This document shows positions 44,537-52,370 of a stretch of 64,000 nucleotides of DNA, one piece after another. The stretch spans positions 124,001 to 188,000 of the forward strand of contig CAVVSK010000016.1 in NCBI GenBank assembly GCA_963750965.1, in the 5' to 3' direction. This DNA is from CANKHA01 sp963750965. Lineage in GTDB: Bacteria; Pseudomonadota; Alphaproteobacteria; Rhizobiales; Xanthobacteraceae. Positions within the stretch are counted from its first letter, which is position 1, and each line of letters begins with the position of its first letter. The position numbers and the translations under genes are program-made. The notes below the pieces were generated by a model. It ran no database searches. It had not been told where the DNA came from and saw only the letters and a program-made list of their open reading frames with translations.

Positions 44537-44694
44537 GATCAGCCCCTATGTCCTGACGGTCGTGCGAGTATCAATTATAGCCATACACGATGCTGCCAAT
44601 GACCGCGATTGGCACCAGGCAGGGTGCGGCATTGTGGCGGTTGAACGCTCATGCCTGGCGGTATTCCGGGCCGCCCCATTGAGGGTACGAGGTC

Positions 44695-44749
44695 GATGTG
44701 ACCTTTGGCGGAGGTGGATGTGACCTTTGGCGGAGGGTGACCTTGGCGG
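44695..44749. repeat. direct repeats, possible insertion-sequence end
   Basis: The 20-bp unit GATGTGACCTTTGGCGGAGG occurs exactly twice (44695-44714 and 44717-44736), followed by a shorter copy with one T missing (GTGACCTTGGCGG at 44737-44749). Arrays of short direct repeats are typical of some insertion-sequence termini. No transposase gene is next to it. It lies 67 bases upstream of the DUF5343 gene and marks the edge of the lower-GC segment. Confidence 0.5.
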
Positions 44750-44815
44750 CTTAGTGCTATTCTGTTTCAAATACATCGCGGCGTAAGCCCAGAGGATCAG
44801 GAAAAGGGGGATGCA

Positions 44816-45307
44816 ATGCCCGTCTCGTTGCCTTATCTCGCTAGCAACAAAAATGTTAGCAACTTGTTTGAAAAAATTTCCTCAGCAAGGATTCCTCCAA
44901 AGTTTACTCATGATTTCCTGAGGACAACGATTGGATTAAAAGGCACTAACGACAGGTCATTAATTCCGCTACTCCGAAGTCTCGGCTTTCTTGATCAATC
45001 GGGTACGCCGACTGAAAAGTATTCGCTATTAAAATCGAAAGAGAAAAGCAAAGCCGCGATTGCTGCTGGAGTCCGAACCGCTTATGGCCCGCTTTTTAAC
45101 GCTGACGAATCAGCAAACGAACTGTCTGGCGAAAAGTTAAAAAGTCTCGTCGCTCAAGTGGCTGGTACGGATGACGACATGACCGGCAGAACAGCGAGCA
45201 CGTTTGCGGCTCTGACTAGACTAGGAGATTTTAAAGCCGACGCCGCTAAACCCAGTGCCGACGACAACCGAAAAGACGAGGATGAGGAACTCCGAGCAGG
45301 AAACTGA
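44816..45307 (+). CDS. DUF5343 domain protein (N-terminal part)
   Basis: GGGGGATGCA precedes the ATG. The 163 residues begin PVSLPYLASNKNVSNLFEKI and contain FLRTTIGLKGTNDRSLIPLL and LLRSLGFLDQSGTPTEKYSL, typical of DUF5343 (a winged-helix-like domain often found beside restriction or defence genes). The acidic tail (SADDNRKDEDEE) ends at a TGA. In the next frame, overlapping the last 26 bases, a short ORF supplies the usual DUF5343-protein C terminus, so this gene is probably split by a frameshift or is naturally bipartite. Base composition is clearly lower in G+C than the neighbours. Confidence 0.75.
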   Translation: MPVSLPYLASNKNVSNLFEKISSARIPPKFTHDFLRTTIGLKGTNDRSLIPLLRSLGFLDQSGTPTEKYSLLKSKEKSKAAIAAGVRTAYGPLFNADESANELSGEKLKSLVAQVAGTDDDMTGRTASTFAALTRLGDFKADAAKPSADDNRKDEDEELRAGN

Positions 45308-45437
45308 TCGTGACACGAAAAAGATGACAGGACTGCGGACAGAGTTTCACTACAACATCCAGATACATTTGCCATCAAATGGGACAGAAGAAACCTATCT
45401 GAACATCTTTAATGCCGTTCGTAAGACCTTCCAATGA
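45282..45437 (+). CDS. short ORF encoding the DUF5343-protein C-terminal motif
   Basis: Fifty-one residues from ATG 45282 (or ATG 45324). It contains FHYNIQIHLPSNGTEETYLN and IFNAVRKTF, which resembles the conserved C-terminal segment of full-length DUF5343 proteins. It overlaps the preceding ORF by 26 bases in a different frame, and its TGA overlaps the next ATG (ATGA). Read with one frame change, both ORFs make a single protein of about 205 residues. Which of the two states is real cannot be decided from this sequence. Confidence 0.6.
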   Translation: MRNSEQETDRDTKKMTGLRTEFHYNIQIHLPSNGTEETYLNIFNAVRKTFQ

Positions 45438-46003
45438 AGATTGATACAACTGCCGCTCTTTTTTTGGCGCTGGGGCAAACCGCAGAGAGGACAATTGCGA
45501 GGACCGAGAATGTAGTCCCGAGAGAGTCACTTTTACTCTCTGCAACCTACGAATTGGCGCTTCTGGTCCCTGACAAGGTTAAGAGTGCGACGGTCGCATC
45601 TGAAGCGTACAAGCTCTTTTTCGTATTCGAGAGCTACTTGCGCGAGTTCATCGTCGAGGTGCTTACCAAAGAGGACGAAACTAGGACGTGGTGGGATTTC
45701 GTGCCGACTGACGTAAAAGAGGAAGTTGCAAGACTTGAAGCAACCGAAGAGATGAAGAGCTGGATGTCACTTGGCTCACGGGACAAGTCAGCTCTTATGA
45801 CACTGCCGCAGCTGTTGAGAGTAATTGACCAGGCCTGGAAGGAAGGCTTCGATGAAACCGTGCGCGATAAGGGACTAATTCAAGAGGCTCGTCTTCTTGT
45901 GCATCTACGAAATACCATTTGTCATATGGGCATCATTTCAGAAGAAGAGACGGAACGCATAAAACAGACTATGCGTGATTGGTTTCGCATAGTTGCTCCG
46001 TAA
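45434..46003 (+). CDS. Swt1-type HEPN protein
   Basis: The 189-residue product matches the Swt1 HEPN family (a domain related to the C terminus of the yeast RNA endonuclease Swt1): FVFESYLREFIVEVLTKEDE, RTWWDFVPTDVKEEVARLEA, LPQLLRVIDQAWKEGFDETV and VHLRNTICHMGIISEEE. R159 and H164 make the RX4H catalytic motif of HEPN ribonucleases. It is translationally coupled to the DUF5343 part (ATGA overlap), so the two proteins should be made together. A role as toxin or antiphage effector with DUF5343 as partner is inferred from domain type and context. Confidence 0.75.
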   Translation: MKIDTTAALFLALGQTAERTIARTENVVPRESLLLSATYELALLVPDKVKSATVASEAYKLFFVFESYLREFIVEVLTKEDETRTWWDFVPTDVKEEVARLEATEEMKSWMSLGSRDKSALMTLPQLLRVIDQAWKEGFDETVRDKGLIQEARLLVHLRNTICHMGIISEEETERIKQTMRDWFRIVAP

Positions 46004-46053
46004 GCGAGTTACGTAGGCAAACTACACACAATTCATTGGATGCAGATATCTCA

Positions 46054-46278
46054 GTGAGTGCGCCACCGCGTTTCGATCCGTTCGAAGCCGCTCAACTTGG
46101 GGCCTTATGTGGCTTTTTATTGTCACTCGCTCTCCTAGTGATGGGAGTTCTTCACAACCCTTACGGCTGGAAGCCCATAGCTCTCACCGTGCTTGGATTT
46201 TTAGCTGGGTGGGTCATTGGCGCTTTACGCGAGCATGCCTATGCCGCCGAAGTGCGTCGCAGGCGAGAGAAGAAGTAG
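46054..46278 (+). CDS. small membrane protein, hypothetical
   Basis: Seventy-four residues from GTG 46054, 50 bases after the HEPN gene. Two hydrophobic segments (LGALCGFLLSLALLVMGVLH and PIALTVLGFLAGWVIGALRE) and a basic C-terminal tail (AAEVRRRREKK). It may belong to the same transcript. Small membrane partners are common in defence modules, but there is no direct evidence here. Confidence 0.45.
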   Translation: MSAPPRFDPFEAAQLGALCGFLLSLALLVMGVLHNPYGWKPIALTVLGFLAGWVIGALREHAYAAEVRRRREKK

Positions 46279-46332
46279 CTGTAGGCGCACCATTCGCGTT
46301 ATCCCGCGACAATCGGCGCGGTCTCCCGACCT

Positions 46333-46818
46333 CTATAGAGGCAACAGTCGCCGGGTCTCGATTTTGTGCTGGATTTTGTAAAGGTCGATTTCTATTTCTT
46401 TGAATGCAATCGCAGATTGCTCTATGTCGGTAAACCTCCGTTCCTGATGCCGCTTCTCGTTGTACCGATTTCTGCTTGCCCTAACTTTGATCGTCTGCGC
46501 TTCAGTGTCGAACGACCACCACGTACCGTGCGCAAGGAGGTTTCGCTCGTCGCATAAATCGACTGCGTGGGTAAGGAGTTGCACGATCTCCTCACCTTCA
46601 GGTATGCCGCCGGGATGTTCGGCAATCAGCTTCTTTGTCTTTTTGGGTCGGTTACGCGCCGTCCACCTATCGCATTCGTCTGACTTTATGTCAGGGTTGA
46701 TGGCAGCCAAGAGGTCCAGTACTCGCTGCTCGAAACGGGCGTGAGCAAACATCAAGCGCACGAAGGCCTGCGTGAAGGGCTGAAGGGCCGGGTCATCGTA
46801 ATCCGGAAAGTAATGCAT
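46333..46818 (-). CDS. HEPN-like protein with RX4H motif, hypothetical
   Basis: 161 residues, all helical: FTQAFVRLMFAHARFEQRVL, then K-rich RPKKTKKLIAEHPGG, then LLTHAVDLCDERNLLAHGTW with R92 and H97 as an RX4H motif, then a beta-rich stretch and a final long helix. Layout (long helix with Glu, Lys/Arg-rich segment, RN...H) is like that of HEPN/MAE_28990-type proteins and of the 42631-43191 product. It is convergent with the membrane protein gene. The specific family is not identified. Confidence 0.55.
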   Translation of the reverse strand: MHYFPDYDDPALQPFTQAFVRLMFAHARFEQRVLDLLAAINPDIKSDECDRWTARNRPKKTKKLIAEHPGGIPEGEEIVQLLTHAVDLCDERNLLAHGTWWSFDTEAQTIKVRASRNRYNEKRHQERRFTDIEQSAIAFKEIEIDLYKIQHKIETRRLLPL

Positions 46819-46902
46819 TGTTACAATCGGTCGTCTGGCGTCTGTAATTCAAATATATGTTCGCTGAGAGCGTGGCGCATCAACGCTTCCAGCAAGAACG
46901 CC

Positions 46903-47229
46903 TTAGTTCCAAAGCCCCTCCAGGTGTAAATTAAGGCTGACCTCTGTGCATTGCGGACAGAGGTATGGGCCTTGCGGCTTATTCAACTTGCGCCGTTCTT
47001 CCAAAAAATCTTCGAAGGTCCCATGGTCTTTCAATAGAAAGGGGTCGGCGATTGTACGACATTGCTGCAGTTGAATGACGTCGTTGCGTTCCGTCAGCAG
47101 GTCCGTCCCGTCTGTGTTGTAGGCCATACTATAGCCAACGGGTGGACCGTCCCCGATCCAAGCGCTGCCAGGGCGAAGACTTCGTTGAAATCCGCAACCG
47201 CACTCCGCACGCACCTTATGTCCGGGCAT
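46903..47229 (-). CDS. zinc-ribbon hypothetical protein
   Basis: Start ATG 47229 with GAGG upstream (the frame is open to 47250). 108 residues with two cysteine pairs far apart, RAECGCGFQRSL near the N terminus and YLCPQCTEVSL near the C terminus, that could bind one zinc. The middle contains DLLTERNDVIQLQQCRTIAD and a polar helix. No family recognised. Confidence 0.5.
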   Translation of the reverse strand: MPGHKVRAECGCGFQRSLRPGSAWIGDGPPVGYSMAYNTDGTDLLTERNDVIQLQQCRTIADPFLLKDHGTFEDFLEERRKLNKPQGPYLCPQCTEVSLNLHLEGLWN

Positions 47230-47292
47230 CTTCAATCCTCTGCATATCACCAGCTGGTGCGTCTGGACATTGGGGTGGTTCCTTCTGGTGAG

Positions 47293-47321
47293 GGGGCCAA
47301 GTCGTGTGGCTACTTGGCCCC
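47293..47321. terminator. 10-bp stem hairpin, terminator-like
   Basis: GGGGCCAAGT and ACTTGGCCCC are exact inverted arms with a 9-base loop, just past the stop of the minus-strand gene at 47323. The stem is strong but lacks a T run, so termination is likely but not certain. Confidence 0.5.
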
Positions 47322-47322
47322 A

Positions 47323-47577
47323 TTATGGGAGTAGTTCCTCGCAGTGGTCTGGATACTTGGCGAAGATCTCCTCTCGGGACATTGAGGCTAGTTCGGCTTC
47401 GGTGTCGGCTCGGAATCGGGCGGTGGCTTCGCGGGCTCGGTCCATGTCGACGCCTTCTCCGATGATGGCGGTGCTCGGGGCAATTCTGCCGTCGGGCAGC
47501 CTGTGGATGGGGTGGACAATCCGCAGCCAGACTAGGGTGCGAAGTTGTTTGTCAGTGACGCGATACTGACGAGGCAT
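47323..47577 (-). CDS. hypothetical protein, translationally coupled to a small lipoprotein
   Basis: 84 residues: PRQYRVTDKQLRTLVWLRIV, PDGRIAPSTAIIGEGVDMDR and a helical tail with ARFRADTEAELASMSREEIF. Its ATG overlaps the upstream TAA as TAATG. No family is recognised. The N-terminal half could be a small helix-turn-helix, but this is a guess. Confidence 0.5.
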   Translation of the reverse strand: MPRQYRVTDKQLRTLVWLRIVHPIHRLPDGRIAPSTAIIGEGVDMDRAREATARFRADTEAELASMSREEIFAKYPDHCEELLP

Positions 47578-47699
47578 TATTGCACCTGCGAGTAGGTGGC
47601 GTTGGTCAAGCTTGCTGATCCTTCACTTGTGCCCGCGCGGCCAGCGCAGGCACCTAACGCGAGCGCGACCGCCACGGCCAACGGGGCATTGATTTTCAT
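47577..47699 (-). CDS. 40-residue lipoprotein
   Basis: MKINAPLAVAVALALGACAG is a complete lipoprotein signal with lipobox LGAC (Cys at residue 18); 22 residues (GRAGTSEGSASLTNATYSQV) follow. Stop TAA overlaps the next start by one base. Such tiny lipoproteins resemble entericidin-type peptides in size, though no sequence match is claimed. Between 47700 and 48077 no gene is supported. Confidence 0.45.
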   Translation of the reverse strand: MKINAPLAVAVALALGACAGRAGTSEGSASLTNATYSQVQ

Positions 47700-47976
47700 T
47701 CCGTCCGTCCTCTCCCTGAACAAGCATACAAACAGGGGTTGAAGCCGACGACCGAGACCGTGTCTTGTTCTTAGATGCCAATCTGTTGCGATCTACGTCG
47801 TTTATTGGGTCGCTAGGTGACATCCGTCGTACACGTCGCGCCCATTCGTGCAGTCCTGCGCCAGGGTGCGTTATTTGCGCCGGGGGTGGTTCGGGCAAGG
47901 GTGGGGGCCTGTTAGGTACCGGGGGAGATACCTTTGGGCTTAGCCAATCGTTAGCCGGTGGCCCCCGCGAGGCCGC

Positions 47977-48006
47977 AAAAACCCCATATAAACCCGGAGG
48001 TTTTTT
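47977..48006. terminator. rho-independent terminator, A run and T run
   Basis: AAAAACC and GGTTTTTT face each other around CCATATAAACCCGGA. With the A run on one side and the T run on the other it can end transcription in both directions. Confidence 0.6.
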
Positions 48007-48077
48007 GAACTAGGTGGTTAAGAGTTAGTTAATTCTCAGAGAAGCAAGCACCTTAGGCGAATGGCGCTCCCCGACCT

Positions 48078-48356
48078 TTAACTGGCACGTCGGTTCAGTA
48101 CCTGCTGATCGTGGTGCTCGGCGTCGCATTGCCCCCAAGGCCGCGCTGCCGAAGCCAGCGGCCTTCCTGGGCAGAATGCACAGCGCAATAGTAGCATCAA
48201 CTGTGCGACGTTTAAGTTGCCGATCTTCGGGTGGAGATGTCGCTCCCGGACGGTGTTGAAGGACTCGGCCCAAAACCCGCAGCCGCCACAATGGCACTCT
48301 ATCTGAGTATACCCCTGAGCCTCCAGGGCGGTGATGCTAGGCGATTCGTCGCTCAT
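48078..48356 (-). CDS. cysteine-rich hypothetical protein
   Basis: 92 residues from ATG 48356 (MSDESPSITALEAQGYTQIE). Two Cys groups, CHCGGCGF and RCAFCPG, suggest a zinc site. There is no strong ribosome-binding site. No family recognised. From 48414 to 48730 I see no gene apart from the 5' extension of the DUF808 ORF. Confidence 0.4.
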   Translation of the reverse strand: MSDESPSITALEAQGYTQIECHCGGCGFWAESFNTVRERHLHPKIGNLNVAQLMLLLRCAFCPGRPLASAARPWGQCDAEHHDQQVLNRRAS

Positions 48357-48730
48357 GCTCAGATCCGATCCAACTGGTTTGAAAAGGGATGGAATGAGAC
48401 ATCCTCCCTTCACCGATAACAGCAGATAGCGAACAATGCGTTAAATCGCCGGAGCGGTCGGACGCGGCCACGGAGGACTCGCAAAAGGGGAGATCATGGC
48501 GGGGCGTCGCCGATGCCCCAACCAGTATGGCAGTCTCTTTCCAATCGCTCGGCGGGGAAATTCGCAGCCAGGTCGGGGTCGTGCCCCAGCATCATTCTCT
48601 TGCGCGCGTTCGCCCGCACTTATCCTTGGAACCAGCCTTTGGACTGATCCGTTTGCAAAGATCGTCCCATCTTTTTCGCGGCTCGTCCCCGCATCGCGAG
48701 CACGATGAAGACTTTGAAGAGAGACTACCG

Positions 48731-49738
48731 GTGAGCATTGGACTGATTGCACTTCTTGATGACGTTGCAGCGATTGCAAAAGTCGCGGCAGCCTCTCTTG
48801 ACGATGTGGCTAGCCAAGCCGCTAGGGCCGGGATCAAGGCAGCTGGTGTCGTAATCGACGACGCAGCGGTCACTCCCCGCTATGTGGTGGGTTTTGCCGC
48901 TCAACGGGAACTGCCGATCGTGGGTAAGATCGCCGCGGGATCGCTTCGCAACAAGCTCATGATCCTGTTGCCGGCCGCGTTGTTGCTCAGTTATTTTCTT
49001 CCTTCGGCAATCACTCCGCTTCTGATGCTAGGCGCAGCCTATCTCTGTTATGAGGGCGTCGAAAAAATCTACCAAGTCATCGTGCCGCACCAAGCGCATT
49101 CGCATGAAACGCACTTAGAAGCGTTGGCGTTGAACGCGCGAACGCTCGAGGAGCAGAAAATTGCAAGCGCTATCAAGACTGATTTCATCCTGTCAGCCGA
49201 GATCATGGCGATCACCCTGGCGGCCATTCCGGAGAGCGGAATCCTGACCCAGGCGGCGGTGCTGGCAATTGTCGGGATCGGCATCACCGCGGCGGTATAT
49301 GGCGTGGTGGCTCTCACGGTGAAGGCGGATGATGTCGGGGTGGCGCTTGCGAAAAATGATAACGACTCGGCCATGGGCGGTCTTAGCCGGGGGCTCGGGC
49401 GCGCGCTGGTCCGCGGTATGCCAGTCTTTCTGATCTTTCTCAGCGCCGTGGGCACGGCAGCCATGATTTGGGTTGGCGGCGGCATCATTGTGCATGGTTT
49501 GGAGGAATATGGCCTTCCGTCAATCGGCCGATTTATTCACGGCGTCGCCGAGACCGCAGCTCACGCGCTGCCACCCCTCGCTGGCGTTGTGAAATGGATC
49601 GTCACCGCCGCCGGGTCGGGAATCGTCGGGCTGCTGATTGGCGCCATCCTGATCCCGCTGGTCGGCTCCTTTTTTGCGCCCGCGTGGCGGCTGGTCAAGC
49701 GCGTTCTCCGGCGCGCGCAAACCGGATTCAAGAGTTAA
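48731..49738 (+). CDS. DUF808 (YedI-like) inner-membrane protein
   Basis: The GTG at 48731 starts SIGLIALLDDVAAIAKVAAA, the exact beginning of DUF808 proteins; the open frame upstream (to 48527) has no similarity. 335 residues with conserved DDVASQAARAGIKAAGVVID, an acidic/His-rich loop, VIVPHQAHSHETHLEAL, KIASAIKTDFILSAEIMAIT and several membrane helices. The family is widespread and of unknown function. It ends 86 bases before the convergent catabolic operon. Confidence 0.87.
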   Translation: MSIGLIALLDDVAAIAKVAAASLDDVASQAARAGIKAAGVVIDDAAVTPRYVVGFAAQRELPIVGKIAAGSLRNKLMILLPAALLLSYFLPSAITPLLMLGAAYLCYEGVEKIYQVIVPHQAHSHETHLEALALNARTLEEQKIASAIKTDFILSAEIMAITLAAIPESGILTQAAVLAIVGIGITAAVYGVVALTVKADDVGVALAKNDNDSAMGGLSRGLGRALVRGMPVFLIFLSAVGTAAMIWVGGGIIVHGLEEYGLPSIGRFIHGVAETAAHALPPLAGVVKWIVTAAGSGIVGLLIGAILIPLVGSFFAPAWRLVKRVLRRAQTGFKS

Positions 49739-49824
49739 ATATCCAGGCCGATATTGACTGCAACAAGCATAGATCGCACAGCGGACACGTTACGGGATGT
49801 CCGGAGGTCGCGCTCCAGCTAGAG

Positions 49825-51162
49825 TTATACTCGGATCCAGTTGACGCTCGCCTGTTCTTCCAACGTCTGAATCCGCTCGAACAGCTCGTCTGTTTTCGCC
49901 CGCGGGATTTCGCGCATTAGAATCGCGTATTTTTCGTACGTTTCCTCGCGGTTCGCCTGCCGCCATGGAACGCCCGGCTCCGGAAGAGTCAGTTTGAGCA
50001 CGCCGCCGTTTTTCAAAGTCACAGTCATTTGGCACGTTCTTTTATCGGCGATGTCGCCGACTTCATAACGGACGCGCTGTAGGACGGCACGGATGGCGGG
50101 GTCGGTTAGGGCGCTTTCGTCGAACGAGCGTGGATCGCGCACATCCCGGACGCAGGCGAGCGCAACGCAGAACGGAACGCTGTACTGCGCTTGCATCAAA
50201 TCCGTTGGTGACAAGTTATCGTGGCGCTCGACCGCTTCGCGGGCGGCAGAGATGTGAATGGATTCTATCTCGTCATGAGCGAAGGGGTGGCTCTTGCGGA
50301 TGTCGAGCAATGTCTGCAGCGGAATCTGTGAGGATCCATGGGTGCCAAAGCGCTTCATCGCGATCTCGCGCATAATAAAGGTCTTGCCATCCAGACCGCG
50401 CGTCAGTTCCCCTACGTCGTAGTGATCGCAGAAGACCTTCAGAAACCCGGCCTTGCCCTCCAGAATGTCGTGCGGGCCGTCGAAGCCTTCCGCCGCGAGA
50501 CCTGCAGCGAGAACGCCGCCCTCTGCCGCGCGGCCGAAGTGCAAGCGCTTCACCATTGACCCGGTGTCGGAGACGGAGAATTGCCGCAGCCCGCACGCGA
50601 CCGAGCCCGCAATGCCGATGGCATTGAGCAGGCGCACGGTGTCTAGGCCCAAAAGCAATGCGCAGGCAATCGCGGCGCCGAAGGGCCCGGTTGTTCCCGG
50701 GGCATGAAATCCGCGGTGCTCGTTCGACCGCCCGGTGGCGCGACCGATCCGCAGCATGACTTCGCTGCCAGCGATGAATGCGGCCACCAACTGTTTGCCG
50801 CTCAGGCCTTTGTCCTGCGCGACAGGCAAGGCGGCGGTGAAGACAGTGCCGAACGGATGGGCACCGACGCCCACCCGCGTGCCGGCATCCAGTTCGAAGG
50901 AGTGGGCGAGGGCGCCGTTCACAAGCGCCGCAAAAGGCGGCGGAAGCATCGGGGCACCTGGTCCGAGCACGGCGCTCTTGCCGGCACCGGACTGCTGCGC
51001 ATATCTGATGATCGCTTGGCTCCAGGGGAAGCGATATCCAAAAACGCAAGCTGCGATGCCATCCGCGATCGTGTTCTTAGCCGCATCGACAACGTCAGCC
51101 GGAATATCTTCGAAGCGCAAGGCGGCTGCGTATTCTGCCAGCTGGACGGTTTCACGGCTCAC
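49825..51162 (-). CDS. MmgE/PrpD family protein
   Basis: MmgE/PrpD proteins include 2-methylcitrate dehydratase and cis-aconitate decarboxylase. The GTG start (51162) has GAGAGG 9 bases upstream; the open frame to 51369 overlaps the preceding gene. 445 residues: RFEDIPADVVDAAKNTIADG near the N terminus, NGALAHSFELDAGTRVGVGA (like the active-site H-x-x-x-x-D region), AGSEVMLRIGRATGRSNEHR, GTHGSSQIPLQTLLDIRKSH in the middle and TVTLKNGGVLKLTLPEPGVP near the end. Last gene of the minus-strand operon, 19 bases after the cyclodeaminase-like gene. The substrate is unknown. Confidence 0.85.
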   Translation of the reverse strand: MSRETVQLAEYAAALRFEDIPADVVDAAKNTIADGIAACVFGYRFPWSQAIIRYAQQSGAGKSAVLGPGAPMLPPPFAALVNGALAHSFELDAGTRVGVGAHPFGTVFTAALPVAQDKGLSGKQLVAAFIAGSEVMLRIGRATGRSNEHRGFHAPGTTGPFGAAIACALLLGLDTVRLLNAIGIAGSVACGLRQFSVSDTGSMVKRLHFGRAAEGGVLAAGLAAEGFDGPHDILEGKAGFLKVFCDHYDVGELTRGLDGKTFIMREIAMKRFGTHGSSQIPLQTLLDIRKSHPFAHDEIESIHISAAREAVERHDNLSPTDLMQAQYSVPFCVALACVRDVRDPRSFDESALTDPAIRAVLQRVRYEVGDIADKRTCQMTVTLKNGGVLKLTLPEPGVPWRQANREETYEKYAILMREIPRAKTDELFERIQTLEEQASVNWIRV

Positions 51163-51181
51163 GGCTTCAGCCCTCTCGATT

Positions 51182-52273
51182 TCACGGTTGAATGGATTCG
51201 ACAAACCATTCAGCCGGCACTTCGTGGCCGAGGCCCCGTTCACGGCAGCCACTGTAGATGAGATGTGCGAGCGCGGTAAATTGCGCCCCCACGCCGGTGC
51301 TGTTGAGAAAGAAGGTGCGTTGTTGCGGGGTCTGTCTCCCGTTGATCTTTCCGGCCACAAGCTCGCCAAGATCGGGAAAGTCGTTCCAGTCGAGATCGCG
51401 CGGAGGATGATCGCGGATGACGAAGCCGAAGCGCTTCTCCATTGTTGCGAAGTCCGTGGACACGTATTCGTGCTCCTTCATGCGCGTGTGGAAGACCACG
51501 ATGTCCGCTTCCTTGAAGCAATCGTCCATTGGCTCGTCACGCTGCATGCAGCTGAGGTGCATGCCGGGCTTCAGCCAGGCCGCTGGGAAGAAGGGGGCGC
51601 GGCTGTTAGTTGCCGTCACGGCGATATCCGCGCCCTCAACCGCCACCTCGGCGCTGGCTACCGCGGTGATTTCGATCCCGAGAGCGGTTGACATGGGTTC
51701 GGCGAATGCTTCGGCCTCGCCCGGAGTCGGGCTGTAAACACGGACCTGTCGGATTGGTCTGACTTCCTTCAGTGCAGCCAATTGCGGCCCCGCCTGTCCT
51801 CCCGCACCAATGAGCCCGACAACTGACAACTCAAGACGAGAAAGATACTTCGCGCCAATGGCGTTGATAGCGCCGACGGTGAAGCGTTGCAGCATTCCGT
51901 CCTGGATGATGGAAATGAGTTCGCCCGTAGCAGAGCTGAATAGAAAAACGAGTCCCACGTAAGACTTGCCCGTTGCCGCCGGAATCTTGATTCGTCGGCG
52001 AAGGCCGTTTACTTCAGGAAATGCCACCACATCCGAGGTAACGCGGATTGACGCCGCATGCAGCCGAGGAACTGCGCCGTCCAAGGTTTTGAACTGATGC
52101 GCTGCCGGTACGTCGGCCCCAATTTCCGCTACGGTGGGAGCGAAGAGGTCCGTACGTCCGCGGTAAACGGCGGCTCCAGCGCCCAAGTCCTGATATAATT
52201 GCTCCAGCGCCGCGATGGTGTTGGACATCGTCAAAACTTTCGCGGCGTCATCGTTCGACAGCATTAAAGCCAT
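51182..52273 (-). CDS. ornithine cyclodeaminase / mu-crystallin family protein
   Basis: NAD(P)-dependent family that acts on amino or imino acids. 363 residues with FKTLDGAVPRLHAASIRVTS, IIQDGMLQRFTVGAINAIGA (conserved Arg), the Rossmann glycine motif VVGLIGAGGQAGPQLAAL, VTATNSRAPFFPAAWLKPGM and LNSTGVGAQFTALAHLIY. Some family members are ornithine cyclodeaminases, others ketimine reductases or alanine dehydrogenases; sequence alone does not decide. It lies 97 bases after the CapA-like gene in the operon. Confidence 0.85.
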   Translation of the reverse strand: MALMLSNDDAAKVLTMSNTIAALEQLYQDLGAGAAVYRGRTDLFAPTVAEIGADVPAAHQFKTLDGAVPRLHAASIRVTSDVVAFPEVNGLRRRIKIPAATGKSYVGLVFLFSSATGELISIIQDGMLQRFTVGAINAIGAKYLSRLELSVVGLIGAGGQAGPQLAALKEVRPIRQVRVYSPTPGEAEAFAEPMSTALGIEITAVASAEVAVEGADIAVTATNSRAPFFPAAWLKPGMHLSCMQRDEPMDDCFKEADIVVFHTRMKEHEYVSTDFATMEKRFGFVIRDHPPRDLDWNDFPDLGELVAGKINGRQTPQQRTFFLNSTGVGAQFTALAHLIYSGCRERGLGHEVPAEWFVESIQP

Positions 52274-52370
52274 TCTAACTCCTCTAATCGCTCTTTAATA
52301 ATGGGGAGGCTTTACTGCTCCTCCCGTCGCGCAGTCGCCACTAAATACGTCCTTTATCGTTGCGGCAGGA

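Noticed and set aside
47623..48013. Overlapping ORFs of 82-91 codons on both strands
   Set aside because: Pro/Gly/Arg-rich composition with no ribosome-binding site; the region holds a terminator hairpin and no consistent coding signal.
50704..51691. Plus-strand ORFs opposite the MmgE/PrpD and cyclodeaminase genes
   Set aside because: They lie antisense to two well-defined genes and have no signal or family motif.
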